From NCBI GenBank assembly GCA_963699825.1, contig CAVOVI010000013.1:62001-126000 (forward strand): DNA of 64,000 bases, written 5' to 3'. The notes under the pieces were generated by a model, which saw only the letters and a list, made by a program, of their open reading frames with translations, did not search any database and was not told where the DNA came from. Made by a program: the position numbers and the translations under genes. Origin of the DNA: SPDF01 sp963699825 (GTDB lineage Bacteria; Gemmatimonadota; Gemmatimonadetes; Gemmatimonadales; GWC2-71-9). Of this stretch, positions 1-8,800 are shown piece by piece (the stretch's first letter is position 1; each line of letters opens with the position of its first letter).

Positions 1-1
1 C

Positions 2-202
2 GCCTTCACGCTCTCCCTCGACGACTTCGTCATCACCTTCTTCGTGGCGGGACCCGGATCCACCACGCTGCCCGTGCTGGTCTACTCGATGGTGCGCCGG
101 GGGGTCGAACCCACCATCAACGCCGTGAGCGCTCTCCTCGTGGTGCTCACCACGTGCACCATCGCGCTGGCGTCGCGGCTGGGCGGGACGCGCGGCTCGT
201 GA
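2..202 (+). CDS. potC: Spermidine/putrescine ABC transporter permease, C-terminal part
   Basis: The window opens inside this gene. The last 66 residues read through to a TGA at 200-202 and include LDDFVITFFVAGPGSTTLPV, the conserved C-terminal signature of PotC-type inner-membrane permeases, followed by a final hydrophobic helix (VSALLVVLTTCTIALAS). PotC pairs with PotB to form the membrane channel of the polyamine importer. The substrate-binding protein gene potD follows 68 bases downstream on the same strand, as in the usual pot operon. The 5' part, and presumably potA and potB, lie outside the window. Confidence 0.9.
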   Translation, partial: AFTLSLDDFVITFFVAGPGSTTLPVLVYSMVRRGVEPTINAVSALLVVLTTCTIALASRLGGTRGS

Positions 203-270
203 GGTTCGCGGACCCGGCGTTCGGCGTGTAACTTTGGGCGGTCCCCCACTTCCCCACGGCCCCCGCGACG

Positions 271-1353
271 ATGCCGCCAGCGCCCTCCGACAGCCCGCCC
301 TCTGACCGCTCCGCGCCTGCCCTGTCGCGCCGGGACTTCGTGCGCGCGACCGCGGCGGCGGGGGCGGCGGTCGGTCTCGCGCCCTGGGTGGCTGCCTGCG
401 ATCGACGCCCGCGTCTCAACGTCTACATGTGGTCCGACTACATCGCCCCCGAGACCATCCCCGATTTTGAGCGGGAGACGGGCATCCGCGTCACGGTGGA
501 CACCTACGAGAGCAACGCGGAGATGCTCGCCAAGCTCTTTGCCGGTGCGCAGGGGTACGACATCCTCTTTCCCACCAGCTACCTCCTTCCCTCGCTGGTG
601 GACGCCGGGCTGCTGCTGCAGATCCCGAACGGGGCGCTCGCCAGCCGCGACAACATTGCGCCGATGTTCCAGGCCCCGTCCGCCAATCCACATCCCGACT
701 TTGCCGTGCCCTACGAGTGGGGGACATCAGGAATCGCATGGCGGCGCGACAAGCTCGCCACCCCGCCCGACTCCTGGGGGGTGTTCTTCGACCCGGCCTA
801 CGCCGGCACGATGACCATGATGGACGACGCGCGGGAGGTGCTTGGCGCGATGCTGCGCTATCGCGGCCACTCGGTCAACTCGACCGATCCCGGAGAACTC
901 CGGCAGGCCAAGGTGGATGCGCTGGCCGCCCGGCTGAATCTGCTGGCGTATATCTCCGCACCGGTGCGGGGCCAGATTGTGGCGGGAGATGTCTGGGTGG
1001 CCCAGATGTGGAATGGCGACGCCGCCCAGGCGGCGGTGGAGTCACCCGAGATCAGCTATGCCGTGCCCCGGGAGGGGAGCTCGATCTGGATGGACACGAT
1101 GGCCATTCCCTCCAACGCGCCGAACGTGCATGAAGCGCTCCAGTTTCTGGACTACATGCTCCGGCCGGAGGTCGCCGCCCGCAACGCCACCGTCACGGGC
1201 TATGGCACCGCAAACGCCCCCGGAACCGCCCTGCTGACCGATCCCGTGCCGTACCCAACGGCCGAGGAACTGACTCGACTCGAGTTTTACCGCGACCTCG
1301 GCGAGGACACGCAGCTGTACTACCAGATCTGGACCGAGGTGAAGGCCGGGTGA
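271..1353 (+). CDS. potD: Polyamine ABC transporter substrate-binding protein (PotD/PotF family)
   Basis: A 360-residue periplasmic polyamine-binding protein of the bacterial extracellular solute-binding family. The N-terminus carries a twin-arginine signal (SRRDFVRA, Arg20-Arg21) followed by a hydrophobic stretch and a lipobox-like WVAAC with Cys43, so it is probably a Tat-exported lipoprotein. The mature start LNVYMWSDYIAPETIPDFE is typical of PotD/PotF, as is the C-terminal EFYRDLGED. It follows the permease gene and would deliver spermidine or putrescine to it. Its stop overlaps the start of the next gene (GTGA), so the two are translationally coupled. Family assignment is firm; which polyamine it prefers cannot be read here. 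Confidence 0.92.
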   Translation: MPPAPSDSPPSDRSAPALSRRDFVRATAAAGAAVGLAPWVAACDRRPRLNVYMWSDYIAPETIPDFERETGIRVTVDTYESNAEMLAKLFAGAQGYDILFPTSYLLPSLVDAGLLLQIPNGALASRDNIAPMFQAPSANPHPDFAVPYEWGTSGIAWRRDKLATPPDSWGVFFDPAYAGTMTMMDDAREVLGAMLRYRGHSVNSTDPGELRQAKVDALAARLNLLAYISAPVRGQIVAGDVWVAQMWNGDAAQAAVESPEISYAVPREGSSIWMDTMAIPSNAPNVHEALQFLDYMLRPEVAARNATVTGYGTANAPGTALLTDPVPYPTAEELTRLEFYRDLGEDTQLYYQIWTEVKAG

Positions 1354-1745
1354 GTCCGCTCTCGCCCTTCGCCGTCACCTACGGCCGCCTCGTCGCCGCC
1401 TACCGGGCCGGCCCGTCAGCGGCCGCCGAGGCCAGCGCCCTGCTTGGCGGAGGTGGTGGGGCTGGTGGCCACGGCCCCGCCACCGTCGAGGCGGGGCTCT
1501 TTCGCTCCGGCGAATACGACATCACCAACCTCCGGTCGCATCTCCTCCGTCGGCAGGTCGAAGTGCTCACGGTGGCGGCTGGGGCACCGGCCGAGGCGCT
1601 GGAGGCGCTCGCGCGCGCACTTGGCGGCGAGGCCCCGCTCCCGGAGCACCCCGCGTTGACGTACGAAATGGTGACGCAGATCGCTCCGGTGGCACGGGCG
1701 GCCGGCACGGCCGGAGCCCGCGGCCGCCGACTGTGCCGCCGATGA
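1350..1745 (+). CDS. HEAT-repeat protein, N-terminal fragment (frameshifted)
   Basis: Starts with GTG overlapping the potD stop and encodes 131 residues. The piece ends out of frame in arginine-rich sequence (GARGRRLCRR), while the following reading frame (1733-2728) continues as HEAT repeats. The whole looks like one protein of about 450 residues interrupted by an indel near 1690-1740. The N-terminal part contains VEVLTVAAGAPAEALEALAR, which seems to recur in HEAT proteins of this kind, where a helical N-domain precedes the repeats. Its function is unknown. Coupling to potD may simply reflect dense packing. Confidence 0.6.
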   Translation: MSPLSPFAVTYGRLVAAYRAGPSAAAEASALLGGGGGAGGHGPATVEAGLFRSGEYDITNLRSHLLRRQVEVLTVAAGAPAEALEALARALGGEAPLPEHPALTYEMVTQIAPVARAAGTAGARGRRLCRR

Positions 1746-2728
1746 TCCTGATGGGTGCCGACCGCTTCGCGGAGGAGGATGACCGCGCCTCCTCCGTCTT
1801 CGACGCGGAGGTGACCGCCCTGACCGCGGAACTCGGTTCGGCGAGTGAGCGCGGCGCCTGGATGGAGGCGCTGCATGCGGCGCAGGCGCTGGTTCGGCTC
1901 AGCAGCCGGGTACCGGAGCACGACCGCCGCACCGTCGCGATCCGGGCGAGGCGTGCGCTGTCCCGCCCCCTCCTGGTCGGGATGATCGAGCACGCGATCC
2001 GCACCCCGGAGGAACAGGCCCGGGCCGCCGAGGTGCTGCAGTGGCGGGGAGGGGAAGCGGCAGAGCTGATGCTGGAGGCGATTCGGAAGACGGAGTCGCC
2101 GGAGCCCCACCGGTTCCTCCTCGACGCGCTTGCCCGCATGCCCGACGCCGTCCCGTTGCTGATCCCCCTGCTGGCCAGCCCGCGCTGGCATGAGGCCCGG
2201 CACGCCGCGGATGTCCTCGGCCGCCAGATGGTTCCCGAGGCGCTGGCTCCGCTGCGCGCCCTCCTGGCCCATTCAGATGCTCGGGTGCGGGGAGCGGCAG
2301 TCGAGGCGCTGGCGCGGTACCCGGCGCAGTACGGGACCGAGGGGCTGCGGGCGGGGCTGGCGCACACCAGCCCCGAGACGCGGCAGGACGCGGCGACAGC
2401 CATTGGCAGGCGGGGAGGTGGGGCGCTGGCGATGCCGTTGCTGGCCGCCATCGAAGATGAGCGCGATCACGCCACCTGGCGGAGCATGCTCACGGCCCTC
2501 GGTCGGATCGAGGCTCCGGAGGCCGCGGCAGCCATGAGCACCCTGGCGCTGCGCAAGCGAAGCTTCCTCTCGCGGGGAGGGTTTTCCCTGGCGCAACGGC
2601 TTGAAGTGGTTGGGGTGCTGGCGGCTTCGCCGACCAGGGCGGCCAGGCAGGCGTTGATGCGAGTGGCGCGGGAGGCGGAGGGGGAAGTTGGTGCGGCGGC
2701 CCGCGGGGAGCTGGACCGGCGGACGTAG
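1733..2728 (+). CDS. HEAT-repeat protein, C-terminal fragment
   Basis: 331 residues of alpha-helical HEAT-type repeats. Pairs of helices recur about every 30-40 residues, for example ADVLGRQMVPEALAPLRALL followed by DARVRGAAVEALAR and TRQDAATAIGR. Such arrays are protein-interaction scaffolds, usually cytoplasmic. There is no signal peptide or membrane helix. It is most likely the continuation of the fragment at 1350-1745, because a HEAT protein would not normally start with the acidic linker seen here (MILMGADRFAEEDD). The partner is unknown. Confidence 0.75.
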   Translation: MPPMILMGADRFAEEDDRASSVFDAEVTALTAELGSASERGAWMEALHAAQALVRLSSRVPEHDRRTVAIRARRALSRPLLVGMIEHAIRTPEEQARAAEVLQWRGGEAAELMLEAIRKTESPEPHRFLLDALARMPDAVPLLIPLLASPRWHEARHAADVLGRQMVPEALAPLRALLAHSDARVRGAAVEALARYPAQYGTEGLRAGLAHTSPETRQDAATAIGRRGGGALAMPLLAAIEDERDHATWRSMLTALGRIEAPEAAAAMSTLALRKRSFLSRGGFSLAQRLEVVGVLAASPTRAARQALMRVAREAEGEVGAAARGELDRRT

Positions 2729-2750
2729 GGGCGAACACGAGGTTCGCCCC
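2728..2750. terminator. Hairpin between convergent genes
   Basis: GGGGCGAAC and GTTCGCCCC form a perfect 9-bp stem around a 5-base loop. It starts at the stop codon of the HEAT gene and faces the convergent gene ending at 2774. There is no clear T-tract, but the position suits a bidirectional terminator. Confidence 0.6.
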
Positions 2751-2773
2751 TCCGCCCACCGCCCGGTCGACTC

Positions 2774-3427
2774 CTACATCCGGTGGACTTCCATCTTTTC
2801 GAGGTGGATGCTGAGGTTGTGATTGATCCGGACGCCGACGACACCCTTGGTGTCGACATCGGCGGCGCTGGCCGAATGGAGTTCCTTGCCGTTGGCCATG
2901 AACGACACCTTCCCGCCCTTGATCTGCACCGAGAGCTCATTGCTCGACAGTCCCTCATCGTCTGCCGGCTTCACGGCCTCGCTGGCGGTCCATGGGACGA
3001 CCGTGGTGGTCTTGTCACCCATCCGCCGCTTGATCATGAACTTCCCGTCGGCGCGGATCAGGAAGTAGGTGTAGGACTGGTTCGCTCCCTGCAGGTCCTG
3101 TCCGCCGATGAACATGCCGAACGACTCGGGATGCATCGGCTTCGGCGGCGTCATGTGAAGGAGGGCGACCGCATGGGCGCTGCCGCTCACCGTATCGGCC
3201 GGCCGATAGAAGATCGCTGCCGGCCCGAGGGTGATATGCCAGCCGGGCGCCATGTCCACGAATTTCACGTTGGTCATGGCGGCGTCCTTGTCGGTCCGGG
3301 CCATCCAGCCGGTGGGGAGGGAGCCGCCGCCCGCGACGGCCTTGTCGGGGTCGGCCTGGTGGTCCTGGGCCATCGCCGGGGCGGCCAGCGCCACGGTGAG
3401 TGCGGTGAGTGCTAGAATATGTCGCAT
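2774..3427 (-). CDS. Secreted protein of unknown function, LamG/DUF1080-like fold suspected
   Basis: A 217-residue protein with a clear Sec signal peptide (MRHILALTALTVALAAPAMA, then QD). The mature part has alternating beta-strand character with GWHITLGPAAIFYRP, YTYFLIRADGKFMIKRR and a C-terminal GVVGVRINHNLSIHLEKMEV. That pattern resembles the jelly-roll found in DUF1080 and laminin-G-like proteins, in which a reference protein is compared by strand-rich sheets. No catalytic residues can be named. It is likely periplasmic or extracellular. It is monocistronic and convergent with the HEAT gene. The fold suggestion is inference. Confidence 0.7.
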   Translation of the reverse strand: MRHILALTALTVALAAPAMAQDHQADPDKAVAGGGSLPTGWMARTDKDAAMTNVKFVDMAPGWHITLGPAAIFYRPADTVSGSAHAVALLHMTPPKPMHPESFGMFIGGQDLQGANQSYTYFLIRADGKFMIKRRMGDKTTTVVPWTASEAVKPADDEGLSSNELSVQIKGGKVSFMANGKELHSASAADVDTKGVVGVRINHNLSIHLEKMEVHRM

Positions 3428-3539
3428 CGGGACCTCTGATTAGTGGGGGAAGTGTATGAGTGGGCACCAGTTGCGAGGCGCCCCCAATCCGTATAAGCTA
3501 CTGCCCTGATCATGGGATGTTAACCCCGAGGAGCCTCGG

Positions 3540-3704
3540 ATGTTCAACTTCGTCGAAATGGTGCTGGCCGGCGTCGGTGCTGGGTTGATTCTGGTCGCCC
3601 TCACCTTTGTCTCCGCTCTCATCGGGGTGCTGGTCAACGCGATGATCGCGCTCTTTGCCGGCCCGGTCATCGACCAGGTTCTCGCCCGAAAGGCCGCCCC
3701 CTGA
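3540..3704 (+). CDS. Small hydrophobic membrane protein, 54 residues
   Basis: An ATG at 3540 preceded by GAGGAG at a 7-base spacing opens a 54-residue frame ending in TGA at 3702. Residues 7-42 form one long hydrophobic segment rich in V, A, L and G (MVLAGVGAGLILVALTFVSA and onward), followed by a short tail ending in ARKAAP. This is consistent with one or two membrane helices. It is not recognisable as a named family. The strong ribosome-binding site and coding-like third positions support it as a real small gene. Confidence 0.6.
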   Translation: MFNFVEMVLAGVGAGLILVALTFVSALIGVLVNAMIALFAGPVIDQVLARKAAP

Positions 3705-3900
3705 CCTCGTAGGGGCAGCCGCCAAACCCCGCCGCAGTCGGAATCCTTTCCTTCCCACGTTCGTAGGTATATCCTAGACCCCGCCGCGATGGCGGGAACT
3801 TTTTGTAACTCCAAGCCGTACAAGCATTTTCGCCACGTGAACCGGGGGCCGGTGTCCACCGGAGTCCCTGCGCCACCGGCCCGCTCAGGAATTTGGCCCC
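3705..3900 (+). promoter_or_regulatory. Leader region of the RND efflux operon with a short inverted repeat
   Basis: A 196-base gap before the efflux operon. It is less GC-rich than its surroundings and contains TAGGTATATCCTA (3764-3776), an inverted repeat with TAGG/CCTA arms, and a second AT-rich patch around 3800-3835. Efflux operons are often controlled by a repressor binding a palindrome near the promoter, but no regulator gene lies next to it. The -10/-35 boxes cannot be assigned with confidence. Confidence 0.3.
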
Positions 3901-6900
3901 ATGTTTCTCTCCGATACAGCAGTCAAGCGGCCCGTCCTCGCGACGATGATGAGTCTGGCCATCGTGCTTTTCGGGGCGATCGGCTACACCCGGCTCAGCG
4001 TCCGCGAGTATCCCGACATCGACCCCCCGATCATCTCGGTCTCGACCTTCCTCCCCGGCGCCAATCCCCGGGTCATGGAATCTGCGGTCACCGACATCCT
4101 CGAGGAGGAGCTGAGCACGGTGGAAGGGCTGCGGACGCTGACCAGCACCAGCGGGGAGCAGTCCAGCAACATCACCCTCGAATTCAATCTCGGTCGCAGC
4201 GTCGAGAGTGCCGCCCAGGACGTTCGCGACAAGGTGAGCCGGGTCCGGGGTCGTCTCCCGCGCGAGGTCCTCGAGCCGGTCATCGCCAAGCAGGATGCCG
4301 ACGCCCAGCCCTTCTACTGGCTGGCCCTGTCCGGCGCCAACTACACCCTGCTTGATCTGTCCGACATCGGCGACCGCATCGTGAAGCAGCGGCTGCAGAC
4401 CATTCCCGGCGTCGGCAACTCCTTCATCGCCGGCGAGCGCCGCATCTCGATGCGAGTCTGGATCTCGGCGAAGGAGCTGGCCGCACGCGGCCTGACGGTC
4501 CAAAACGTGGAAGCCGCCATCCGCAGCCGGAACGTGGAAATTCCCGCCGGCCGGATCGAGTCGGACAACCGGGAGTTCACCGTCCGTTCCCTGGGTGAAC
4601 TCAAGACGCCCCAGGAGTTCGGGGACCTTGTCGTCGCCAACCAGGATGGCCAGCTGGTCCGGCTCAGCGACCTCGCCCGCGTCGAACTCGGTCCCCGCGA
4701 CGAACGGAGCATGCTGCGGTTCAACGGAACCTCGGCGGTGGCTGTCGGCATCGTGCGGCAGTCGAAGGCCAACATGGTGGACGTGGCCGATTCGATCCGG
4801 GCCGCACTGCCGCTGATCGAGCAGGCACTGCCGGCCGGCGTCCAGCTCCGCACCGCCTTCGACCAGTCCATCTATGTGAAGCGCTCCATCAGCGAGACCA
4901 TCGACACGCTCTTCCTGGCGTTCGGGCTCGTGGTCGTGATCATTTTCCTCTTTCTCCGGAACCTGCGCGCCACGATCATCCCCGGCCTCGCGATTCCGGT
5001 CTCCATCATCGGCGCCTTCGGGGTGATGTACTTCCTCGGGTTCTCGATCAACACCTTTACCCTGCTGGCGCTCATCCTGGCCATCGGTCTCGTGGTGGAC
5101 GACGCCATCATCGTGCTGGAGAACGCCTACCGGCACCAGGAGGAACTTGGCGAGACCCCCGAGACCGCGGCCATGCGCGGCACCAGCGAGATCGGCTTCG
5201 CGGTCATCGCCACGACCGTCTCCCTCGTGGCGGTCTTCGCGCCGCTGGCGTTCCTGCAGGGGACGACGGGGCGGCTCTTCAACGAGTTCGGCGTGGCGCT
5301 GGCCGGCGCAGTCGTGATTTCCGGGTTCGTGGCGCTGACCCTGACGCCGATGCTCTGCGCCAGGATCCTCCGGGTTCCCAAGAGCCACGGGGCCGTCTAC
5401 CAGAGCCTCGAGCGGGCCCTCAACTGGCTCGCGGTCACCTACGCGGCGACCCTGGCCTGGGCCATCCGCCACCGGGCGTTTGTGCTCGGTGGCGCGGCCG
5501 TCTCCCTGCTCGTGGCGTACGTGACGTTCAACGTGCTCAAGCGTGAGTTCATCCCGGCGGAGGACCGCGGCTTCTTCATGGCCGCCACGACTGCGCCCCA
5601 GGGCTCGACCGTTGAGTACACCGACGGGTACCAGAAGCAGGTCGAGGCGATCATGGCCGGCGTGCCCGACATCAACTCCTACTTCAGCGTCGTCGGTTTC
5701 GGTGGGGACGTCAGCGGCGGGTTCCTGTTCGTGAACATGAAGGACTGGCGGGACCGGGTGCGGACCACGCAGCAGGTCATCGGCGGCATCATGCCACAGC
5801 TCTTCGGCATTCCTGGCGTGCAGGCGTACGCCTTCTCCCCGTCGCCGATCGGCGGCTTCGGGAGCCCGGTCCAGTTCGTGGTCCAGCATCCCGACTTCGA
5901 TTCGCTCACCGCGGTGATGCCCGCGTTCCTGGCTCGCGCCAGCCAGATCACTGGCCTGGTCAACGTCCAGTCGAGCCTGAAGGTCAACAAGCCGGAACTG
6001 ACGGTGCGCTACGACCGCGATCGCGCGGAAGACCTCGGCGTCTCGGTGTCGGACGTCGGGTCCACGCTTGAGACGATGCTGGGCGGCCGGCGGGTCAGCA
6101 CCTTTACCCGCGACAACAAGCTCTATGACGTGATGGTCCGGCTGAGCCCCGAGGACCGCGCCACGCCGTCGGATATGACGGCGCTCTACGTGCGGGGCCG
6201 AGAGGGCCAGCTGGTGAACCTCGCCGCCGTCACCACCGTGATCGAAGGGGTCGGCCCGCAGCGGCTCTTCCACTACAACCGGGTGCCCTCGTTCACCATC
6301 AGCGCCAATCCGCTCCCCGGCTTCACGCTGGGTGAGGCGCTCGACAGCCTCAATGCCGTGGCAGCCGAGCTCCTCCCCCGTGGCGGGTCGACCGCGCTGA
6401 GCGGCGAGCTGCGCGAATTCGCGGAGAGCGGCACCGCGCTCTACTTCGCCTTCCTGCTGGCGCTGCTCGTGGTGTACATGGTGCTGGCGGCGCAGTTCGA
6501 GTCGCTGGTGCACCCGTTCACCGTGCTGCTTGCGGTGCCGCTGGCGGTGACTGGCGCGTTGGTCACGCTCTTCTTCACCGGGGCCACGCTCAATCTGTAC
6601 AGCCAGATCGGCATGATTCTCCTCATCGGCCTCGCGTCGAAGAACTCAATCCTCTTGGTCGAGTACGCCAACCAGTTGCGCGAGCAGGGCAAGGGACTCC
6701 TCGAAGCCACGCTTGAGGCGGGCCGCGTGCGGCTTCGCCCGATCCTGATGACCGCCTTCGCGACGATCTTCGGCGCGCTGCCGATCGCGCTCGGTCTCTC
6801 GGCCGGGTCGGAAAGCCGGCAGCCGCTGGGCTACGTGATCGTCGGCGGCATGTTCGTCTCGACCTTCCTGACCCTGTACCTGGTGCCGGTGGTGTACGTG

Positions 6901-6975
6901 CTTCTCGAGACGTTGCGCGAGAAGATGGGCGCCCGCCGCCACGGCGTGACCGAATCCGCAGCGGGGATGGCATGA
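3901..6975 (+). CDS. RND multidrug efflux pump, inner-membrane transporter (AcrB/MexB type)
   Basis: 1024 residues, the normal size of hydrophobe/amphiphile efflux RND pumps. The start MFLSDTAVKRPVLATMMSLA is the usual N-terminal helix. The helix-4 proton-relay aspartates are present as LVVDDAIIVLEN (Asp400, Asp401), and the partner lysine lies in LASKNSILLVEYANQ (Lys914). Two large periplasmic loops of about 300 residues each follow the first and seventh helices. The pump works by drug/proton antiport in a tripartite complex with an outer-membrane channel and a periplasmic adaptor, and both genes follow directly. The last codons overlap the next gene (ATGA). Substrates cannot be predicted. 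Confidence 0.95.
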   Translation: MFLSDTAVKRPVLATMMSLAIVLFGAIGYTRLSVREYPDIDPPIISVSTFLPGANPRVMESAVTDILEEELSTVEGLRTLTSTSGEQSSNITLEFNLGRSVESAAQDVRDKVSRVRGRLPREVLEPVIAKQDADAQPFYWLALSGANYTLLDLSDIGDRIVKQRLQTIPGVGNSFIAGERRISMRVWISAKELAARGLTVQNVEAAIRSRNVEIPAGRIESDNREFTVRSLGELKTPQEFGDLVVANQDGQLVRLSDLARVELGPRDERSMLRFNGTSAVAVGIVRQSKANMVDVADSIRAALPLIEQALPAGVQLRTAFDQSIYVKRSISETIDTLFLAFGLVVVIIFLFLRNLRATIIPGLAIPVSIIGAFGVMYFLGFSINTFTLLALILAIGLVVDDAIIVLENAYRHQEELGETPETAAMRGTSEIGFAVIATTVSLVAVFAPLAFLQGTTGRLFNEFGVALAGAVVISGFVALTLTPMLCARILRVPKSHGAVYQSLERALNWLAVTYAATLAWAIRHRAFVLGGAAVSLLVAYVTFNVLKREFIPAEDRGFFMAATTAPQGSTVEYTDGYQKQVEAIMAGVPDINSYFSVVGFGGDVSGGFLFVNMKDWRDRVRTTQQVIGGIMPQLFGIPGVQAYAFSPSPIGGFGSPVQFVVQHPDFDSLTAVMPAFLARASQITGLVNVQSSLKVNKPELTVRYDRDRAEDLGVSVSDVGSTLETMLGGRRVSTFTRDNKLYDVMVRLSPEDRATPSDMTALYVRGREGQLVNLAAVTTVIEGVGPQRLFHYNRVPSFTISANPLPGFTLGEALDSLNAVAAELLPRGGSTALSGELREFAESGTALYFAFLLALLVVYMVLAAQFESLVHPFTVLLAVPLAVTGALVTLFFTGATLNLYSQIGMILLIGLASKNSILLVEYANQLREQGKGLLEATLEAGRVRLRPILMTAFATIFGALPIALGLSAGSESRQPLGYVIVGGMFVSTFLTLYLVPVVYVLLETLREKMGARRHGVTESAAGMA

Positions 6976-8270
6976 TACTGCTCCCGTTGTTGACCGCACT
7001 GCAGCTGGCACAGGTGCCCCAGGCACAGGTTGATTCACTGCCGCAGGTGACCCTGGCCGAGGCGCTGAAGGAAGCCACACGGTACGACCCGAACTACGTG
7101 CAGGCCGCCGGCTTCGTGGCCGAAGCGACGTGGGTCCGTCGCGCGGCGATGCTCGTGTTCGTGCTGCCGTCCATCACGGTCTCCGCCGACTTCACCGGGT
7201 CCACGACGCCCTCGTTCAACTTCGGCACCAACAGCCTCTCGAGCACGATTGTCACGGCCCGCCTCGATGCGCGATATGAGCTCTTCACCGGCGGACGGAA
7301 GGTCGCCGACTACCAGCGCGCGACGGCGGCGCTTCAGGGAGCTGTCGCGAACGAGGCGGGGGCCGGCTTCCTGGCCGCCGCGCAGACCGAAGCCACCTTC
7401 TACGATGTGCTCGCGCGGAAGGGGCTGGTCGGCGTCGCCCAGCGGCGGGTCGAGCGGGCCAGATCGCAACTCGATATTTCGCGGGCGCGCGTCCTGTCCG
7501 GCGCCGCGGTGCAGACTGACTCGCTGCAGGTGCTCCTCGAGTACACCCGCGCACGCGTTGATCTTCTCCGGGAGGCGGCCGGGCTCGAAGTGGCACGGGC
7601 GGAACTGGGCCGCCGTGTCGGTCTCTCGACCGCGGTGGATGCCGCCGGGGAAGACACGACGACCGCTCCCGCGCTTCCCGTGACTCTCGAAGAGGCCGTG
7701 CAGATTGCGCTCGCGCAGGGTCCCGAAATCCGGGTGGCCGAAGCGCAGGCGCGCGCCACCGCCGCGACGGTCCGCGCCCGGAAGGCGTTCTACCTTCCCT
7801 GGGTGACCCTCTCGGGGAACGTCGCGGCCTACGACGACAAGTTCTGGCCGTCGGCCGCCGACCGCACCTCCGGGTCACTGACGATTACCCTTCCGATCTG
7901 GAACAACGGCGTGCGGGAGATTGCCCTGGCGCAGGCCAAGTCCGCCAACGACGTGGCGATTGCGGTGCGCGATGACCTGCAGCGCGGCGCGCTCGCCGAC
8001 GTCACCCGCAGCTACAGCGCCTATCAGACGGCCGCCGCCGCCGCGGAACTCGCGGCGGAGGCCGTCATCGTGGCGCAGGAGAACTATCGGGTGCAGGACA
8101 CCCGGTACCGCTCCGGCGCCGTGGACATCATCGAATTCCTCAACGGCCAGGTGGACTTGGCCGATGCCGAAGCGGGGCTGGTGCAGGCCCGCTACGCCAC
8201 CAAGCTTGCGCTGGCCGGACTCGAAGTGATTCTCGGCCGTCGCCTCTTTCCCAGTGAGAACGCACAGTGA
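6972..8270 (+). CDS. TolC-family outer-membrane efflux channel
   Basis: 432 residues with a short N-terminal signal (MILLPLLTALQLAQ) and two OEP-type repeats. Each opens with a TolC-like helix: LPQVTLAEALKEATRYDPNY near residue 25 and LPVTLEEAVQIALAQGPEI near residue 235. Long coiled-coil helices follow, and the C-terminal YRSGAVDIIEFLNGQVDLAD is conserved in the family. It forms the trimeric outer-membrane duct for the RND pump encoded immediately upstream. The start ATG overlaps the pump stop, and its own stop overlaps the start of the adaptor gene, so the three are translationally coupled. Confidence 0.92.
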   Translation: MILLPLLTALQLAQVPQAQVDSLPQVTLAEALKEATRYDPNYVQAAGFVAEATWVRRAAMLVFVLPSITVSADFTGSTTPSFNFGTNSLSSTIVTARLDARYELFTGGRKVADYQRATAALQGAVANEAGAGFLAAAQTEATFYDVLARKGLVGVAQRRVERARSQLDISRARVLSGAAVQTDSLQVLLEYTRARVDLLREAAGLEVARAELGRRVGLSTAVDAAGEDTTTAPALPVTLEEAVQIALAQGPEIRVAEAQARATAATVRARKAFYLPWVTLSGNVAAYDDKFWPSAADRTSGSLTITLPIWNNGVREIALAQAKSANDVAIAVRDDLQRGALADVTRSYSAYQTAAAAAELAAEAVIVAQENYRVQDTRYRSGAVDIIEFLNGQVDLADAEAGLVQARYATKLALAGLEVILGRRLFPSENAQ

Positions 8271-8800
8271 CCCGTACCCCGAGCTTCCTCCTCCTTGCCT
8301 TCCTTGCGGCAGCCTGCTCCAAGGGTGACTCCAGCGCTGGCGGCCCCGGTGGCCGCAGCGGGCAGGGTGGCGGTCCCCCTTCCGCGCTGGTGGAGGTCGC
8401 CCTCGCGTACACCGACACCGTCGTGGACGCGATTGCGGCCACCGGCGAGATCGAGGCGATCCAGTCCATCAACCTCCGCCCGGAGGTGGACGGACGCATC
8501 GTCGGGATTCTCTTCCGTGAGGGAGACGAAGTCGCCGCCGGCACGCCCCTGTTCAAGGTGGATGATGCGGAGCTGAAGGCGCAGGTGGCCCGCGCCGAAG
8601 CCGACCGCGACCTCGCCGCGCAGGCGCTCGCCCGCACCCGCCAGCTGATGGCGGAAAAGGCGTCGTCGCAGGCCGACCTCGAACGCGCCGAGGCGACCGC
8701 GCGGAGCACGCAGGCGGCACTCGACCTGCTGCAGGTTCGGCTGGCCAGCGCACCACCGTCCGCGCGCCGTTCGGCGGCGCGACCGGGCAACGGATGGTGA
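8267..8800 (+). CDS. RND periplasmic adaptor (membrane fusion protein), N-terminal fragment
   Basis: GTG start overlapping the tolC-like stop. The first 177 residues contain a lipoprotein signal (LLLAFLAAACS, Cys17) and a glycine-rich linker. A biotinyl-lipoyl half-motif follows (GEIEAIQSINLRPEVDGRIV), then the alpha-hairpin (LKAQVARAEADRDLAAQALA). After LLQVRLA the frame runs into unrelated sequence and a stop. The adjacent frame carries the expected TTVRAPFGGATGQRMVSLGD, so a single-base indel near 8750-8757 splits one adaptor into two pieces. The adaptor links the pump to the TolC channel. Confidence 0.85.
   Translation: MTRTPSFLLLAFLAAACSKGDSSAGGPGGRSGQGGGPPSALVEVALAYTDTVVDAIAATGEIEAIQSINLRPEVDGRIVGILFREGDEVAAGTPLFKVDDAELKAQVARAEADRDLAAQALARTRQLMAEKASSQADLERAEATARSTQAALDLLQVRLASAPPSARRSAARPGNGW

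Noticed and set aside
3667..6513. Very long open frame on the minus strand opposite the RND pump (948 codons)
   Set aside because: It is a mirror of a codon-biased gene in GC-rich DNA: composition is extremely rich in H, R, D, E and G with no hydrophobic core. The plus strand is a clear RND transporter.
8740..8800. Programmed frameshift in the adaptor gene
   Set aside because: There is no slippery heptamer or downstream pseudoknot-like hairpin, and many other genes have similar breaks, so error is simpler.
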